Below, one piece after another: positions 44,320-53,181 of a stretch of 64,000 nucleotides of DNA (position 1 is its first letter; each line of letters starts with the position of its first letter). Under the pieces are notes generated by a model that ran no database searches, was not told where the DNA came from, and saw nothing but the letters and a program-made list of their open reading frames with translations. The translations under genes were made by a program, and so were the position numbers. This DNA comes from Candidatus Thalassarchaeaceae archaeon (GTDB lineage Archaea; Thermoplasmatota; Poseidoniia; Poseidoniales; Thalassarchaeaceae): positions 154,262-218,261 of the forward strand of contig CALSZZ010000002.1 in NCBI GenBank assembly GCA_943841885.1. The letters are read 5' to 3'.

Positions 44320-44333
44320 ACCTTCAAGAAGGT
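44320..44333. promoter_or_regulatory. Perfect 14-bp palindrome upstream of lonB (operator candidate)
   Basis: ACCTTC-AA-GAAGGT, arms of 6 bp, lies about 33 nt before the lonB start (GTG 44366), near where transcription would begin if ATAAAATTC at 44282 is the TATA box. It could be a repressor site for stress control of Lon, by analogy with other archaeal heat-shock operators. That is inference. Confidence 0.35.
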
Positions 44334-44365
44334 CATATGTCTAGGGGTTATCACGAGGGTTCGTT

Positions 44366-46417
44366 GTGAGTGTTGAAGAGTCACAAGAAAATGAGGTAGA
44401 TATCCCAGAAGACCCGCTTGATTCATGGTCAGAGGGGGCCGCTTTTGGTGTTTCTGAAGATAAAGATGAGATATGCGAAATTCCTGTAGAAGAATGGATT
44501 CAAGATGTTAAGATGGAATCTACTGCTGACGTTCCTATTCCAACCAAGCTGGTTGATAGAGTGATAGGACAAGAAGCAGCATCTATTGTAATCCGTAAAG
44601 CGGCAGAGCAAAGAAGACATGTCATAATGGTGGGTGAACCAGGGACTGGAAAGTCTATGTTAGCCAGATCAATGACAGAATTTCTTCCCAAAGAACACTT
44701 AGAAGACATTTTAGTATACAGGAACGTAGATGATGAAAATGAACCTAGAGTTCGTACAGTTCCTGCTGGCAGAGGATCTAGAATACTATCCGAAAGAAAA
44801 GCTCAAGTTAGGATTCAAAAAGAAAAAACTAATCGAACTCTATTATTCATCGCTCTTGTAGTTGGTTCAGCCTTACTCTTAGCCACAATAAGTTCAGGAG
44901 ATATCCTGACCTTCATTTTTGGATCATTCTTACTAATATTTGGCTACTTCTTTTTGAGAACAAGACTAACCGCAGGAGAGGAGGCAAATATGCCTAAACT
45001 TCTTATTAAACATGATTTGAGTGATGAACCACCTTTCATAGACGCTACTGGGACACTCGCAGGCGCTCTGTTAGGGGATGTCCGCCACGATCCATTCCAA
45101 TCAGGGGCCGATTTAGCAACTCCAGCTCATGAAAGGGTAGAACCAGGAGCAGTGCATAGAGCTAACAAGGGAGTATTGTATATAGATGAAATTCGAATGT
45201 TAAGAATGGAAGAACAACAAGCTCTATTAGTTGCAATGCAGGAAAGAAAACTATCGATAAGCGGCCGTTCTGAGAGGTCTTCAGGTGCACTTACAAAATC
45301 CGAACCTGTTCCAAGCGATTTTATACTAATTGCTGCAGGTAATTTAGACGGTATACAGCAAATGCATCCTGCATTAAGGAGTCGAATACGCGGATATGGT
45401 TATGAAGTATATGTGAATACAGATATGAAGGATACTGTAAGAAATAGGAGAAGACTAATTCGTTTTATAGCCCAAGAAATTCATAATGAGCAGTCAAAAT
45501 CTTCTGGTAAATCTATACCACATTTTGATAGAGATTCAACCTCATTAATCTTGAAAGAGGCACAAAGGCGCAGTGGTCGTCGTGGAAAGTTATCTCTTAG
45601 ACTGCGCGAATTAGGAGGTTTAGTGAGGATAGCAGGAGATCTAGCCGCTGAGGAAGGAGCACCACTTACTCGTTCTGAACACGTATTCAGGGCCCGTATG
45701 ATTGCGAAACCATTAGAACAACAAGTTGCAGATAGATACATAGAACGTCAAGCGGACTATTCTATGCTGGTAAATAGTGGAAATCGTATAGGACGAGTAA
45801 ATGGTTTAGCGGTCTTGGGTGCTGATAGTGGATTATCTGATTATTCTGGGATTGTTTTGCCTGTAGAAGCAATGGTTACTCCATCTCAAGGACGTTCTGG
45901 TCATGTTATTGCAACAGGTGGGCTATCCGATTTAGCAAAAGAAAGTGTGGTAAATATAAGTGCAGTAGTCAAAAAATTAACTGGCAAAGATATCAAAGAT
46001 TTTGATATCCATGTTCAATTTCCAGGTACTCATAATGTAGATGGCGATAGCGCATCAATAACCATGGCAACAGCAATTATTAGTGCATTCGAAGGAATAC
46101 CAATAGATCAAAATCTTGCAATGACAGGCTCTCTTTCTGTTCGCGGAGAAGTATTGCCTATTGGAGGGGTCACCGCAAAAATAGAGGCGGCTGCAAAATC
46201 AGGAATCCAAAGAGTAATAATACCTAGATCAAATATGCAAGATGTCTTAATTGATGAAAAGTGGGAAAATATAATCAAAATAATCCCTGTAGATTCTTTA
46301 GATGAAGTTCTAAATCATGCTCTAGTGGGTTCCGAAGAGAAAGTAAGCTTAGTTGAGAGACTTGCCCATGTAGTAGATACTATATCTACAGGTAAAGATG
46401 TTCAACCATCCGCTTAA
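44366..46417 (+). CDS. lonB: Membrane-bound ATP-dependent protease LonB
   Basis: The archaeal Lon: an AAA+ module with two membrane helices inserted, then a Ser-Lys protease domain. Walker A GEPGTGKSML is at about residue 92. The helices TLLFIALVVGSALLLATI and ILTFIFGSFLLIFGYFF are at 155-195, Walker B GVLYIDEI about 271, and the arginine finger region is in HPALRSRIRGYGYEV. The catalytic Ser is in VDGDSASITMA (about 566) and Lys in GGVTAKIEAA (about 609). Degrades damaged or membrane proteins. Start GTG 44366, with GAGGG upstream. At 683 residues it is a normal archaeal length. Confidence 0.95.
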   Translation: MSVEESQENEVDIPEDPLDSWSEGAAFGVSEDKDEICEIPVEEWIQDVKMESTADVPIPTKLVDRVIGQEAASIVIRKAAEQRRHVIMVGEPGTGKSMLARSMTEFLPKEHLEDILVYRNVDDENEPRVRTVPAGRGSRILSERKAQVRIQKEKTNRTLLFIALVVGSALLLATISSGDILTFIFGSFLLIFGYFFLRTRLTAGEEANMPKLLIKHDLSDEPPFIDATGTLAGALLGDVRHDPFQSGADLATPAHERVEPGAVHRANKGVLYIDEIRMLRMEEQQALLVAMQERKLSISGRSERSSGALTKSEPVPSDFILIAAGNLDGIQQMHPALRSRIRGYGYEVYVNTDMKDTVRNRRRLIRFIAQEIHNEQSKSSGKSIPHFDRDSTSLILKEAQRRSGRRGKLSLRLRELGGLVRIAGDLAAEEGAPLTRSEHVFRARMIAKPLEQQVADRYIERQADYSMLVNSGNRIGRVNGLAVLGADSGLSDYSGIVLPVEAMVTPSQGRSGHVIATGGLSDLAKESVVNISAVVKKLTGKDIKDFDIHVQFPGTHNVDGDSASITMATAIISAFEGIPIDQNLAMTGSLSVRGEVLPIGGVTAKIEAAAKSGIQRVIIPRSNMQDVLIDEKWENIIKIIPVDSLDEVLNHALVGSEEKVSLVERLAHVVDTISTGKDVQPSA

Positions 46418-46460
46418 TACTTACAACTCTTGATAATAAACACGAACTCCGAGAAGTCAT

Positions 46461-47783
46461 ATGCCTACACAAGGTAGTGGCCGTTCGCCGATGTTAATTC
46501 TCTTTCTTGTAGTATTCATAGATATGATCGGATTTACAATTGTAATTCCTTTCTTGACATACTTCGTACAAGATTTAGCAACTGCAGATGGAATTATGGA
46601 TACGGGGAAAAGAGATTTATGGGTTGGCGTGATAATTTCTGTATATTCTTTTGCACAATTTATATTTACTCCAATTCTTGGTTCATTAAGTGATAGATTA
46701 GGTAGGAGGCCAATATTATTATTTGGTTTAGTTATGAATACTATCTTCTTTACTGTTTTCGGACTTTCAGGAAGTCTAATGATGGCAATTCTGGCTAGAT
46801 TCCTCGCAGGTGCAGGAAATGGAAACATTGCAGTTGCCAGAGCATATATCGGAGATATTAGCGAACCAAGTAAGGTAGCTAGTAGGATGGGGGCAATTGG
46901 GGCGGCGTTTGGTCTTGGTTTCATGATTGGACCATTTATAGGTGGGCTATTATCTAATCCTGCTACTGGAATAGGGGGGCCATTTGATAATGCATTTTGG
47001 ATAAAATATCCCTACTTACTTCCTTGTTTATTGTCTAGTTTACTATCATTAATTTCACTAGTGATTGCTATATTAAAATTACCCGAAAGCTTAGATCTAA
47101 AATTAATTAAGCCAAAACATGACGGAATCTTTGTAGGTCTCTTTGGTGTTTTTAAGGATATAAATAAAGTTATTAAATTACCAGTAATATCTACTTTAAT
47201 CATTACAAATTTCTTGTTTATAATGGGATTCAGTATGATACATGGAATATTTATCTTATTTACTGCCATGAGTCCTGAAGATGGAGGATTAGGTTTCGAT
47301 GCAATGGAGAATGGTTGGGTATTCGCATTCATTGGGTTACTTGGTGTAATAGTTCAAGGTGGATTAATTGGAAAAATTACAAAGATATTTGATTTAAGAA
47401 AACTTATGATTTTTGGTACAGTAATCTGTGGACTTGGAATTGCTAGTATACCGTATGTGCCAAGTCAAATGAGTTGGATTATTTTCATATCTTCATCATT
47501 AATTGCCGTTGGAAATGGTATATTTTCACCCACACAATCCTCTCTACTAACTTTCGAGTCATCTGATAGAGGCTATGAACTAGGTATGATAATGGGAGCA
47601 CAAGAAGGGTATGGGGCTTTGGCTAGAATATTTGGGCCTTTACTGGCTGCATATCTATGGTCATTGACTGTAGAAGGGAGTGGATTATGGACATATCATA
47701 CTTCTTTTAGAGTTGCAGGTTTTATTTTCATAATAGCCGCAATATTGCAATTTAAACTATTGAAAAACTCAAAATATCAATAA
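46461..47783 (+). CDS. MFS efflux transporter (TetA-like)
   Basis: A 12-helix major facilitator, 440 residues. The hallmark motif A is GSLSDRLGRRPILLFGL between helices 2 and 3. RFLAGAGNGNIAVARAYIGD matches the motif in drug-H+ antiporters, and GMIMGAQEGYGALARIFGPLLAAYL is in the C-terminal half. The group includes tetracycline and multidrug exporters, but the substrate here is unknown. It begins 43 bp after lonB, possibly in one transcript. Confidence 0.82.
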   Translation: MPTQGSGRSPMLILFLVVFIDMIGFTIVIPFLTYFVQDLATADGIMDTGKRDLWVGVIISVYSFAQFIFTPILGSLSDRLGRRPILLFGLVMNTIFFTVFGLSGSLMMAILARFLAGAGNGNIAVARAYIGDISEPSKVASRMGAIGAAFGLGFMIGPFIGGLLSNPATGIGGPFDNAFWIKYPYLLPCLLSSLLSLISLVIAILKLPESLDLKLIKPKHDGIFVGLFGVFKDINKVIKLPVISTLIITNFLFIMGFSMIHGIFILFTAMSPEDGGLGFDAMENGWVFAFIGLLGVIVQGGLIGKITKIFDLRKLMIFGTVICGLGIASIPYVPSQMSWIIFISSSLIAVGNGIFSPTQSSLLTFESSDRGYELGMIMGAQEGYGALARIFGPLLAAYLWSLTVEGSGLWTYHTSFRVAGFIFIIAAILQFKLLKNSKYQ

Positions 47784-47807
47784 GCGTTATCTTAGAGCAT
47801 TATAGAT

Positions 47808-48596
47808 ATGGGGATACCAGCCGTCATTGCTCATGGAGGGGCCGGACCAGGTCCAGAAAGAGAAGAAAACGTGAAAATTGCTGTTAGAGTGGCTTCAAAA
47901 ATATTGGAATCAGGAGGTTCAGCGATAGATGCAGCAATTGAGGCTTGCGTAGTTCTTGAAGATGATCCTGCGTTCAATGCAGGCACAGGCAGTGTATGCA
48001 GAACTGATGGGTCGGTTCTTGTTGACGCTTCAATACAAACATGTGATGGAAGACTTGGTTTTGTAATTGCCATGTCAAATACTCCCAACCCAATCCGAGT
48101 AGCAGCTGCACTATTGCATGAAGAAATTAATGGATTAGCAGGTAAAGGTGCCAGAGAATGGGCTGATAAAAGAGGCTTTAGAAATTCAAAAGTAGAGGGC
48201 CGAACTCCTCTAGAGGGCATCGGCGATACAGTCGGGGTGATAACTAGGGATAAAAATGGTTTTTTCGCATGCGCTACGAGTACAGGCGGTTGTTCCTTTA
48301 GGCCTCCAGGGAGGGTCGGTGATGTCCCACTTCCAGGCTCAGGTTTTTGGACAGAAAAAGGAATAGCAGTAGCCGCAACTGGAAATGGTGAAGTGATTAC
48401 CAAGAACTTACTTAGTTATAGAATTCTTAATAAATTTTGTAATTCATCAGATAGCCTCGAGGACTCAATTTCATGGGGATTGAATGAATTTATTGATGAA
48501 TCAATTTCTGTTGGATTAATATCTTTAAGTGATACCGGTAAAGGTGTTGGTTTAGCTAATACAGACATGCCATGGTCTACTTGGATTGGTAATTAA
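47808..48596 (+). CDS. Isoaspartyl peptidase / type-2 L-asparaginase (Ntn hydrolase)
   Basis: An N-terminal-nucleophile hydrolase that cuts itself before a Thr and then cleaves isoaspartyl dipeptides or asparagine. It starts IPAVIAHGGAGPGP, has DPAFNAGTGSVCRTDGSVLVDASI and the autocleavage site GIGDTVGVITRD (Thr nucleophile, about residue 143), then TSTGGCSFRPPGRVGDVPLPGSGFW. At 262 residues it is at the short end. Its best role is repair and turnover of damaged aspartyl peptides. The asparaginase-like gene at 34.8 kb belongs to another family. Confidence 0.9.
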   Translation: MGIPAVIAHGGAGPGPEREENVKIAVRVASKILESGGSAIDAAIEACVVLEDDPAFNAGTGSVCRTDGSVLVDASIQTCDGRLGFVIAMSNTPNPIRVAAALLHEEINGLAGKGAREWADKRGFRNSKVEGRTPLEGIGDTVGVITRDKNGFFACATSTGGCSFRPPGRVGDVPLPGSGFWTEKGIAVAATGNGEVITKNLLSYRILNKFCNSSDSLEDSISWGLNEFIDESISVGLISLSDTGKGVGLANTDMPWSTWIGN

Positions 48597-48660
48597 TGGT
48601 GAAATGAATTAGGGATGCTCTTAAGGATGAATCTATGTTCGGACGTTTAGAGATGATGTC

Positions 48661-48930
48661 ATGTCAGAACTTGAAAAACGTATCCAACAAATCGCACAGG
48701 TCTTGGGTCAATTAGATGATACTCAAGTTCCTAGAAATATTCGTTCATCTGCCAAAGATGCTATAGACAAGTGGTTGATGAATAAAAATAAAGATATGGA
48801 TATAAGACTGGGAATGACTGCTTCAACATTGGATGATATCTTTAATGATCCAAATTTACCAAGTCACTATGGCCCTTTATGCTTGCAAATTCAAACAGCT
48901 TTAGAATCCCTCCTCAATGAGGTTAGATAA
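48661..48930 (+). CDS. UPF0147 family archaeal protein
   Basis: An 89-residue helical protein matching UPF0147: VPRNIRSSAKDAIDKWL, DIRLGMTASTLDDIFNDPNLPSHYGPLC. This small family is conserved in archaea; its function is unknown. ATG 48661 is at the base of a T-rich region, and the gene is followed by a clear terminator. It is near ribosomal gene L40e, but on the other strand. Confidence 0.85.
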   Translation: MSELEKRIQQIAQVLGQLDDTQVPRNIRSSAKDAIDKWLMNKNKDMDIRLGMTASTLDDIFNDPNLPSHYGPLCLQIQTALESLLNEVR

Positions 48931-48941
48931 TTTTTTTTTTT
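48912..48941 (+). terminator. Hairpin and T11 terminator after the UPF0147 gene
   Basis: CCTC-AAT-GAGG near the end of the reading frame, then eight bases and an 11-T run beginning right after the stop. It separates this gene from the convergent lysE gene. Confidence 0.65.
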
Positions 48942-48955
48942 GAAGTATTTCAAAT

Positions 48956-49573
48956 TTAGAATAAGTACGGCCATATAATAAAACCAGAAACAACAAACAT
49001 TATAGCGGCTATTGTTAAATCAATTATCTGCCAAGATTTTGGATTATTTAGAATGGGAGACATGAATTTAGCACCATATCCTAGAGAAAAGAAGAACAAA
49101 AAAGATGCTGAAGCAGCACCAATACCAAATGCAAGTCTTTCATCTCCAAAATATCTACTTGAAGTTCCTCCAATTAGTAGTAATGTATCTATGTAAACAT
49201 GAGGATTCAAGAATGTAAATGCTAAACAAGATAATATCGTTGCACCCAAATCCTTTGTCAAATCCCCTTCAATATTTATCCCTGTAGGATTCAATGATGA
49301 TTTAATTCTAAGAATGCCATAAGAAGTAAGGAAAATAGTTGCCATTATCGACATCCACATAGCGATTTCATCTATGGATGAAAGAAATACTCCCAGCCCT
49401 AAAACTCCTATTGCTATCAGAAAGGCATCAGAAATCGAACAAATAAGGCAAGATATGAACACATGTTTTTTCATCAATCCTTGCCGAAGCACAAAAACAT
49501 TTTGAGGTCCAAGAGCAAATATCAGAGAGATACTTATTAGAAATCCTTCGAGCCAAATAGACTCTAATGACAA
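48956..49573 (-). CDS. LysE/ArgO-type amino-acid exporter
   Basis: A 205-residue protein with six membrane segments. Motifs LIFALGPQNVFVLRQGL at the start and FTFLNPHVYIDTLLLIGG in the middle are those of the LysE family exporting lysine, arginine or related amino acids. The start is TTG 49573, directly after the L40e stop (TGATTG), so it is co-translated with L40e. In this genome it may relieve amino-acid overload from peptide catabolism. Confidence 0.87.
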   Translation of the reverse strand: MSLESIWLEGFLISISLIFALGPQNVFVLRQGLMKKHVFISCLICSISDAFLIAIGVLGLGVFLSSIDEIAMWMSIMATIFLTSYGILRIKSSLNPTGINIEGDLTKDLGATILSCLAFTFLNPHVYIDTLLLIGGTSSRYFGDERLAFGIGAASASFLFFFSLGYGAKFMSPILNNPKSWQIIDLTIAAIMFVVSGFIIWPYLF

Positions 49574-49729
49574 TCAAGTCGCCCTTCTTTCTGTTGCCTT
49601 GGACCTTAGTTTAGTATAGCCGCATTTGCGACATGATCGGGGCTTTGAACCTCTATGGGTCGCTGAACAATTCATACATATCCATTTCTTTAGAAGTCTA
49701 GCTTCTGCAACAGGATGCCTCGTAGCCAT
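49574..49729 (-). CDS. rpl40e: 50S ribosomal protein L40e
   Basis: Too short for the ORF track; I translated it by hand. It is 51 residues: MATRHPVAEARLLKKWICMNC, then a basic stretch, CRKCGYTKLRSKATERRAT. The CxxC...CxxC zinc ribbon and PEAEARL-like start are diagnostic of L40e. ATG 49729 and stop TGA at 49574-49576, immediately followed by the lysE start. It lies 51 bp downstream of the pit gene on the same strand. Confidence 0.92.
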   Translation of the reverse strand: MATRHPVAEARLLKKWICMNCSATHRGSKPRSCRKCGYTKLRSKATERRAT

Positions 49730-49780
49730 ATATTACACCGGACTAACAATCATTCATAATCGCTTCCCCACAATATTCGT

Positions 49781-51907
49781 TCAATTGTAAACAATGGGTA
49801 AGAAAGCATTGGCTGCATCTTCACAGGCATTTGCAACATCATCCAATCTCTGTAAAACTCTATACATATGTACAGCGGCTAGTGGGTCATCACTTCCTGA
49901 ACTAAATACAAATCCAGCAGCTCTACTTTCGGCCAAATCTGATTCATGTTCTGAAACATTAACATCATGAATTAATTTTCTTAATATTTCTCTATCTGTT
50001 TTGGTGTGTCCAGAAAGTGTCATTTTTCTCAAATGCAATACTGTATCTTCATAAATCGACGCCGTCCTTTTGACCGATTCTGCCATCTCCATTACCAATC
50101 TTCTAGCTTCTTTATTTTCATATAATTCTCTAAAAGATAACTGTTCAGCGACATTTTGGGCATAATCAGCAATTCTATCTTGCCGACCAAGCATATAGAT
50201 AAATTCATCACTATTTATCAATAATTTCCATTTACTCGTTCCAACTCTCTCTCGTAGAATATTCTTTAATTCATCCGCTTTTAATTCTGAAGCTATAGTC
50301 GCTTCTATTTCTTCAGAAGGATCATCTCCTTTAGTTGCTTTAGAAACAGCAGCAAGCATGTGTCCTACAGTTTCTTCGACAATCACTGCATGAGAGTGAA
50401 ATAATTCGAAAACGGTAGGTATTTTATCACTATCTCCTCCTACGTCTGCCAATGCATCCTCAACGAATATTTCATTACCACTTGTTTTCCACATTACATA
50501 TCCTACCAATAAGAATGAGATAGGTAGTACTACAATTAATTTCAACGGGTCTGAGCCCATTGCGACATAGAGTGTCACTGCTCCAAAACCTGCTGCAGGT
50601 AGACTTGCCACCCACGATGCAAAAATCTTACCAAACACTCTAAAATCTACATTTTTCGCTCCTCCGGCCAAACCTACTCCTACTACCGATCCAACTAGCG
50701 TGTGAGTAGTTGAAACAGGTACTGCTAAGAACGGCATTGAGAAAACTAGGATAGTAGTGGCTGCCCCAAATTCTGCAGCAAAACCTCTAGTAGGTGTAAT
50801 ATCAGTAATTTTGGTACCAATTGTTTCCATTACTCTCCATCCCCAAGTAACTACACCTACTGCAATACCTAAGGATCCTAATAGCACTAACCAAAGTGGA
50901 ACATCTACCTTATCTGCTAAATCTCCACCAGTTGATAGAATATCATATACTGCTGCCATTGGTCCAATTGCATTTGATCTGTCGTTAGCACCATGGGCGA
51001 ATGCAACATATGCTGCAGTTATTATCTGTAACCAAACGAAAATCTTCTCCACCCCTTGGAATCCCTCACCTTGTTTCTTGAAATCATAGTCCCTCAAAAC
51101 ATACCAAAGAATCATTGATGCTATGGATCCAATGATAAATGCTACAATTAGGGAGTTTATGGGGAACCAAGCATTATCTGCGAATGGATTAAAAACTCCA
51201 TTTTCCTTTACTGGCAACCAGTCATTCTTATCTTTTATCCATCCTTCTGAAGCGGCCCTAGAAATGAACCCTTTAAGCGCCTTGAACTGTAATGCTAGGC
51301 CCAACGTAAAGAATGTTGGGAGTGCAAGGATTGGAGCCAACCACCTTGATCTAGCAATCGGATCATCTACCTCAAGAATACTCGCTCTTACAATATAGAA
51401 CGTAAAGAATGCAAGAATACCGCCCATTAGTGGACTTGCTACCCATGACATCACTACTTTTCTCACAACTTCCCAGTCTATTAGTGAGGCATTATGTTGT
51501 ACTTCCAGAACTAATCCTACGCCAACTATTCCACCAATTATTGAATGAGTCGTAGAAACTGGTAGGCCAAAACGAGTTGCAATTGTTAACCATACGGCTG
51601 CAGCCATCATTGCAGCAATAAACCCAAACATCAAATCATTCGTGAAAGCGTCTGTGACCAGACTGTCATCTGCGAGATCGATATTCAAGATACCTTTTCT
51701 AACAGTATCAGTTACTGCATCTCCGGCAAAGAAAGCACCACAAAATTCGAATACTGCCGCAATAATAACTGCTTGTTTAAGTGTTAAAGCTCGAGAACCT
51801 ACTGAGGTACCCATTGCATTAGCAACATCGTTAGCTCCTATGTTCCATGCCATATAAGCACAAACCATCACAGAAAGAATTAGGACAACAGTCATTATTG
51901 GTTCCAT
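49781..51907 (-). CDS. pit: PiT-family inorganic phosphate transporter fused to a PhoU-like (DUF47) domain
   Basis: Low-affinity phosphate permease driven by H+ or Na+. Two signature repeats are visible: MAWNIGANDVANAMGTSVGSRALT (about residue 20) and AYVAFAHGANDRSNAIGPMAAVYD, plus VPVSTTHTLVGSVVGVG. About ten or more membrane helices occupy residues 1-470. Residues 490-708 are soluble, helical and acidic (TVGHMLAAVSKATKGDDPSEE..., SEHESDLAESRAAGFVF), resembling the DUF47/PhoU-like partner that in many genomes is a separate gene. Divergent from an AbrB-PhoU regulator, suggesting phosphate control of both. Confidence 0.92.
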   Translation of the reverse strand: MEPIMTVVLILSVMVCAYMAWNIGANDVANAMGTSVGSRALTLKQAVIIAAVFEFCGAFFAGDAVTDTVRKGILNIDLADDSLVTDAFTNDLMFGFIAAMMAAAVWLTIATRFGLPVSTTHSIIGGIVGVGLVLEVQHNASLIDWEVVRKVVMSWVASPLMGGILAFFTFYIVRASILEVDDPIARSRWLAPILALPTFFTLGLALQFKALKGFISRAASEGWIKDKNDWLPVKENGVFNPFADNAWFPINSLIVAFIIGSIASMILWYVLRDYDFKKQGEGFQGVEKIFVWLQIITAAYVAFAHGANDRSNAIGPMAAVYDILSTGGDLADKVDVPLWLVLLGSLGIAVGVVTWGWRVMETIGTKITDITPTRGFAAEFGAATTILVFSMPFLAVPVSTTHTLVGSVVGVGLAGGAKNVDFRVFGKIFASWVASLPAAGFGAVTLYVAMGSDPLKLIVVLPISFLLVGYVMWKTSGNEIFVEDALADVGGDSDKIPTVFELFHSHAVIVEETVGHMLAAVSKATKGDDPSEEIEATIASELKADELKNILRERVGTSKWKLLINSDEFIYMLGRQDRIADYAQNVAEQLSFRELYENKEARRLVMEMAESVKRTASIYEDTVLHLRKMTLSGHTKTDREILRKLIHDVNVSEHESDLAESRAAGFVFSSGSDDPLAAVHMYRVLQRLDDVANACEDAANAFLPIVYN

Positions 51908-52031
51908 AATCTGTATACGGTATGTATCTGGTTTATCAATATTAAATTATATAATCTATATAGTCAATGTAAAAAACGTGTTACTGCGGATAATATATAA
52001 TTATATATATGAGCATACCTTCGTATTATTT
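51908..52031. promoter_or_regulatory. Divergent promoter region of pit and the phosphate regulator
   Basis: This 124-bp region is very AT-rich. On the plus strand TAATATATAATTATATATAT (51991-52010) is centred about 30 nt before ATG 52032, which fits a leaderless transcript. On the minus strand a TATA-like TTATATAATTTAA (51943-51955) lies about 35-45 nt before the pit ATG at 51907. An operator for the AbrB-like regulator would be expected here. No clear dyad longer than six bases was noticed. Confidence 0.5.
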
Positions 52032-53072
52032 ATGCCAAATAAAGGTGGAGCAAATTCTGAAGTAAGGAAAATTCAGCTTACTGGAGGTTCAACCTATATA
52101 GTCAGTCTTCCTAAAAAATGGATTATTGAGCACGGATTGGATGCTAAAGATCAGGTGAGAATTGAATGGCGTCCATCAGGTACTCTAAGGGTTATTGCAG
52201 ATGCGTCAAAAGTTATTAGAAACAGGATAGTTGAAATAAATTGTAGAGAAATACCTGATCATATGATTTTCGATCATTTAGTCGCGGCTTATTTATCCGG
52301 TGCAAATAAGATTATTATTCATTCAAAGAATGATTTTTCTAGAAAACAGAGTAAAATCTTTCGTAATTTCGTCAAGTCAACCAGGGGTTTAGAGATTGCG
52401 AATGATCAAGGAAATAAGTTGGAAATGATTAGTTTATTGAATCCTTCAGAAATGCCATTATATTCCAGTATAAATAGAATGTATTTGTTGATTTCAAGAC
52501 AAGTAATAGATTTTTCAGACGTACTAATTGGAGGTGATTTAGACATTTTAGAAGATTCAGCAGAAAGGGAAGCTGAAGTTGACGCATTAAGGCTTCTTTT
52601 GGAAAGGCAGGTAGGCCAAATTCTAGAGTTTTCTACTATTGAAGATTCTCTCGGGACATCGAGATGGGAGGCTTCTGAATTATGCAAGTTGGTCAGAACT
52701 CTAGAAAGAATGGGCGATCATAGTTTTGCTTTATGCGATTTAATTCATTCTTACAGGATCCCTAGTACAATAAGCATGACTTCTCTGCCTATTTCAGTAA
52801 TACCTATCTGGCAAATGTCAATAAAGTTACTGATCTCTAATCTTAGAAAAAGAAAAATCTCAGAAATACATACAGCAAAATCTCAACTTATCTCAGCACA
52901 AAAAGATTTATTGCAATACGAAGAAGAACTGAGATCTAGTAATATCGATATTCAAGACGCATTATTTTTAGACAGAGTGTCAGAGTCATTAAGAAGAATT
53001 TGTGCTTATTCAATTAATATGGCTGAAATTTTAATGAACATCCAAACTCATAGAGAATCTAAACAAATGTAA
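52032..53072 (+). CDS. Phosphate uptake regulator: AbrB-like DNA-binding domain plus PhoU domain
   Basis: An archaeal PhoU-type regulator. The N-terminal swapped-hairpin domain is EVRKIQLTGGSTYIVSLPKKWIIEHGLDAKDQVRIE. It is followed by PhoU-like helices: REAEVDALRLLLERQVGQIL, CKLVRTLERMGDHSFALCDLI and RVSESLRRICAYSINMAEILMN, with the E(x)3D metal-site patterns of PhoU. It probably represses or tunes phosphate genes in response to internal phosphate. I use ATG 52032, since the track start (GTG 51978) lies in the promoter. Divergent from pit. Confidence 0.87.
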   Translation: MPNKGGANSEVRKIQLTGGSTYIVSLPKKWIIEHGLDAKDQVRIEWRPSGTLRVIADASKVIRNRIVEINCREIPDHMIFDHLVAAYLSGANKIIIHSKNDFSRKQSKIFRNFVKSTRGLEIANDQGNKLEMISLLNPSEMPLYSSINRMYLLISRQVIDFSDVLIGGDLDILEDSAEREAEVDALRLLLERQVGQILEFSTIEDSLGTSRWEASELCKLVRTLERMGDHSFALCDLIHSYRIPSTISMTSLPISVIPIWQMSIKLLISNLRKRKISEIHTAKSQLISAQKDLLQYEEELRSSNIDIQDALFLDRVSESLRRICAYSINMAEILMNIQTHRESKQM

Positions 53073-53093
53073 TCATGGTCAAACATTAATCCT

Positions 53094-53104
53094 AATTTTT
53101 TTTT
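53094..53104 (+). terminator. T-run terminator after the phosphate regulator
   Basis: Nine T follow 20 or so bases after the stop at 53072, then C and eight A, which could also pair with the T run as a weak hairpin. Confidence 0.5.
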
Positions 53105-53181
53105 CAAAAAAAACCACAACATAATATGCAATGCGGTTCAGGGTTGTATATCCATTAATTGATGACTGGTTGGGGTTTAAT

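Noticed and set aside
50757-51398. Plus-strand ORFs opposite pit.
   Set aside because: They mirror conserved transporter codons and have no homology pattern or start signals.
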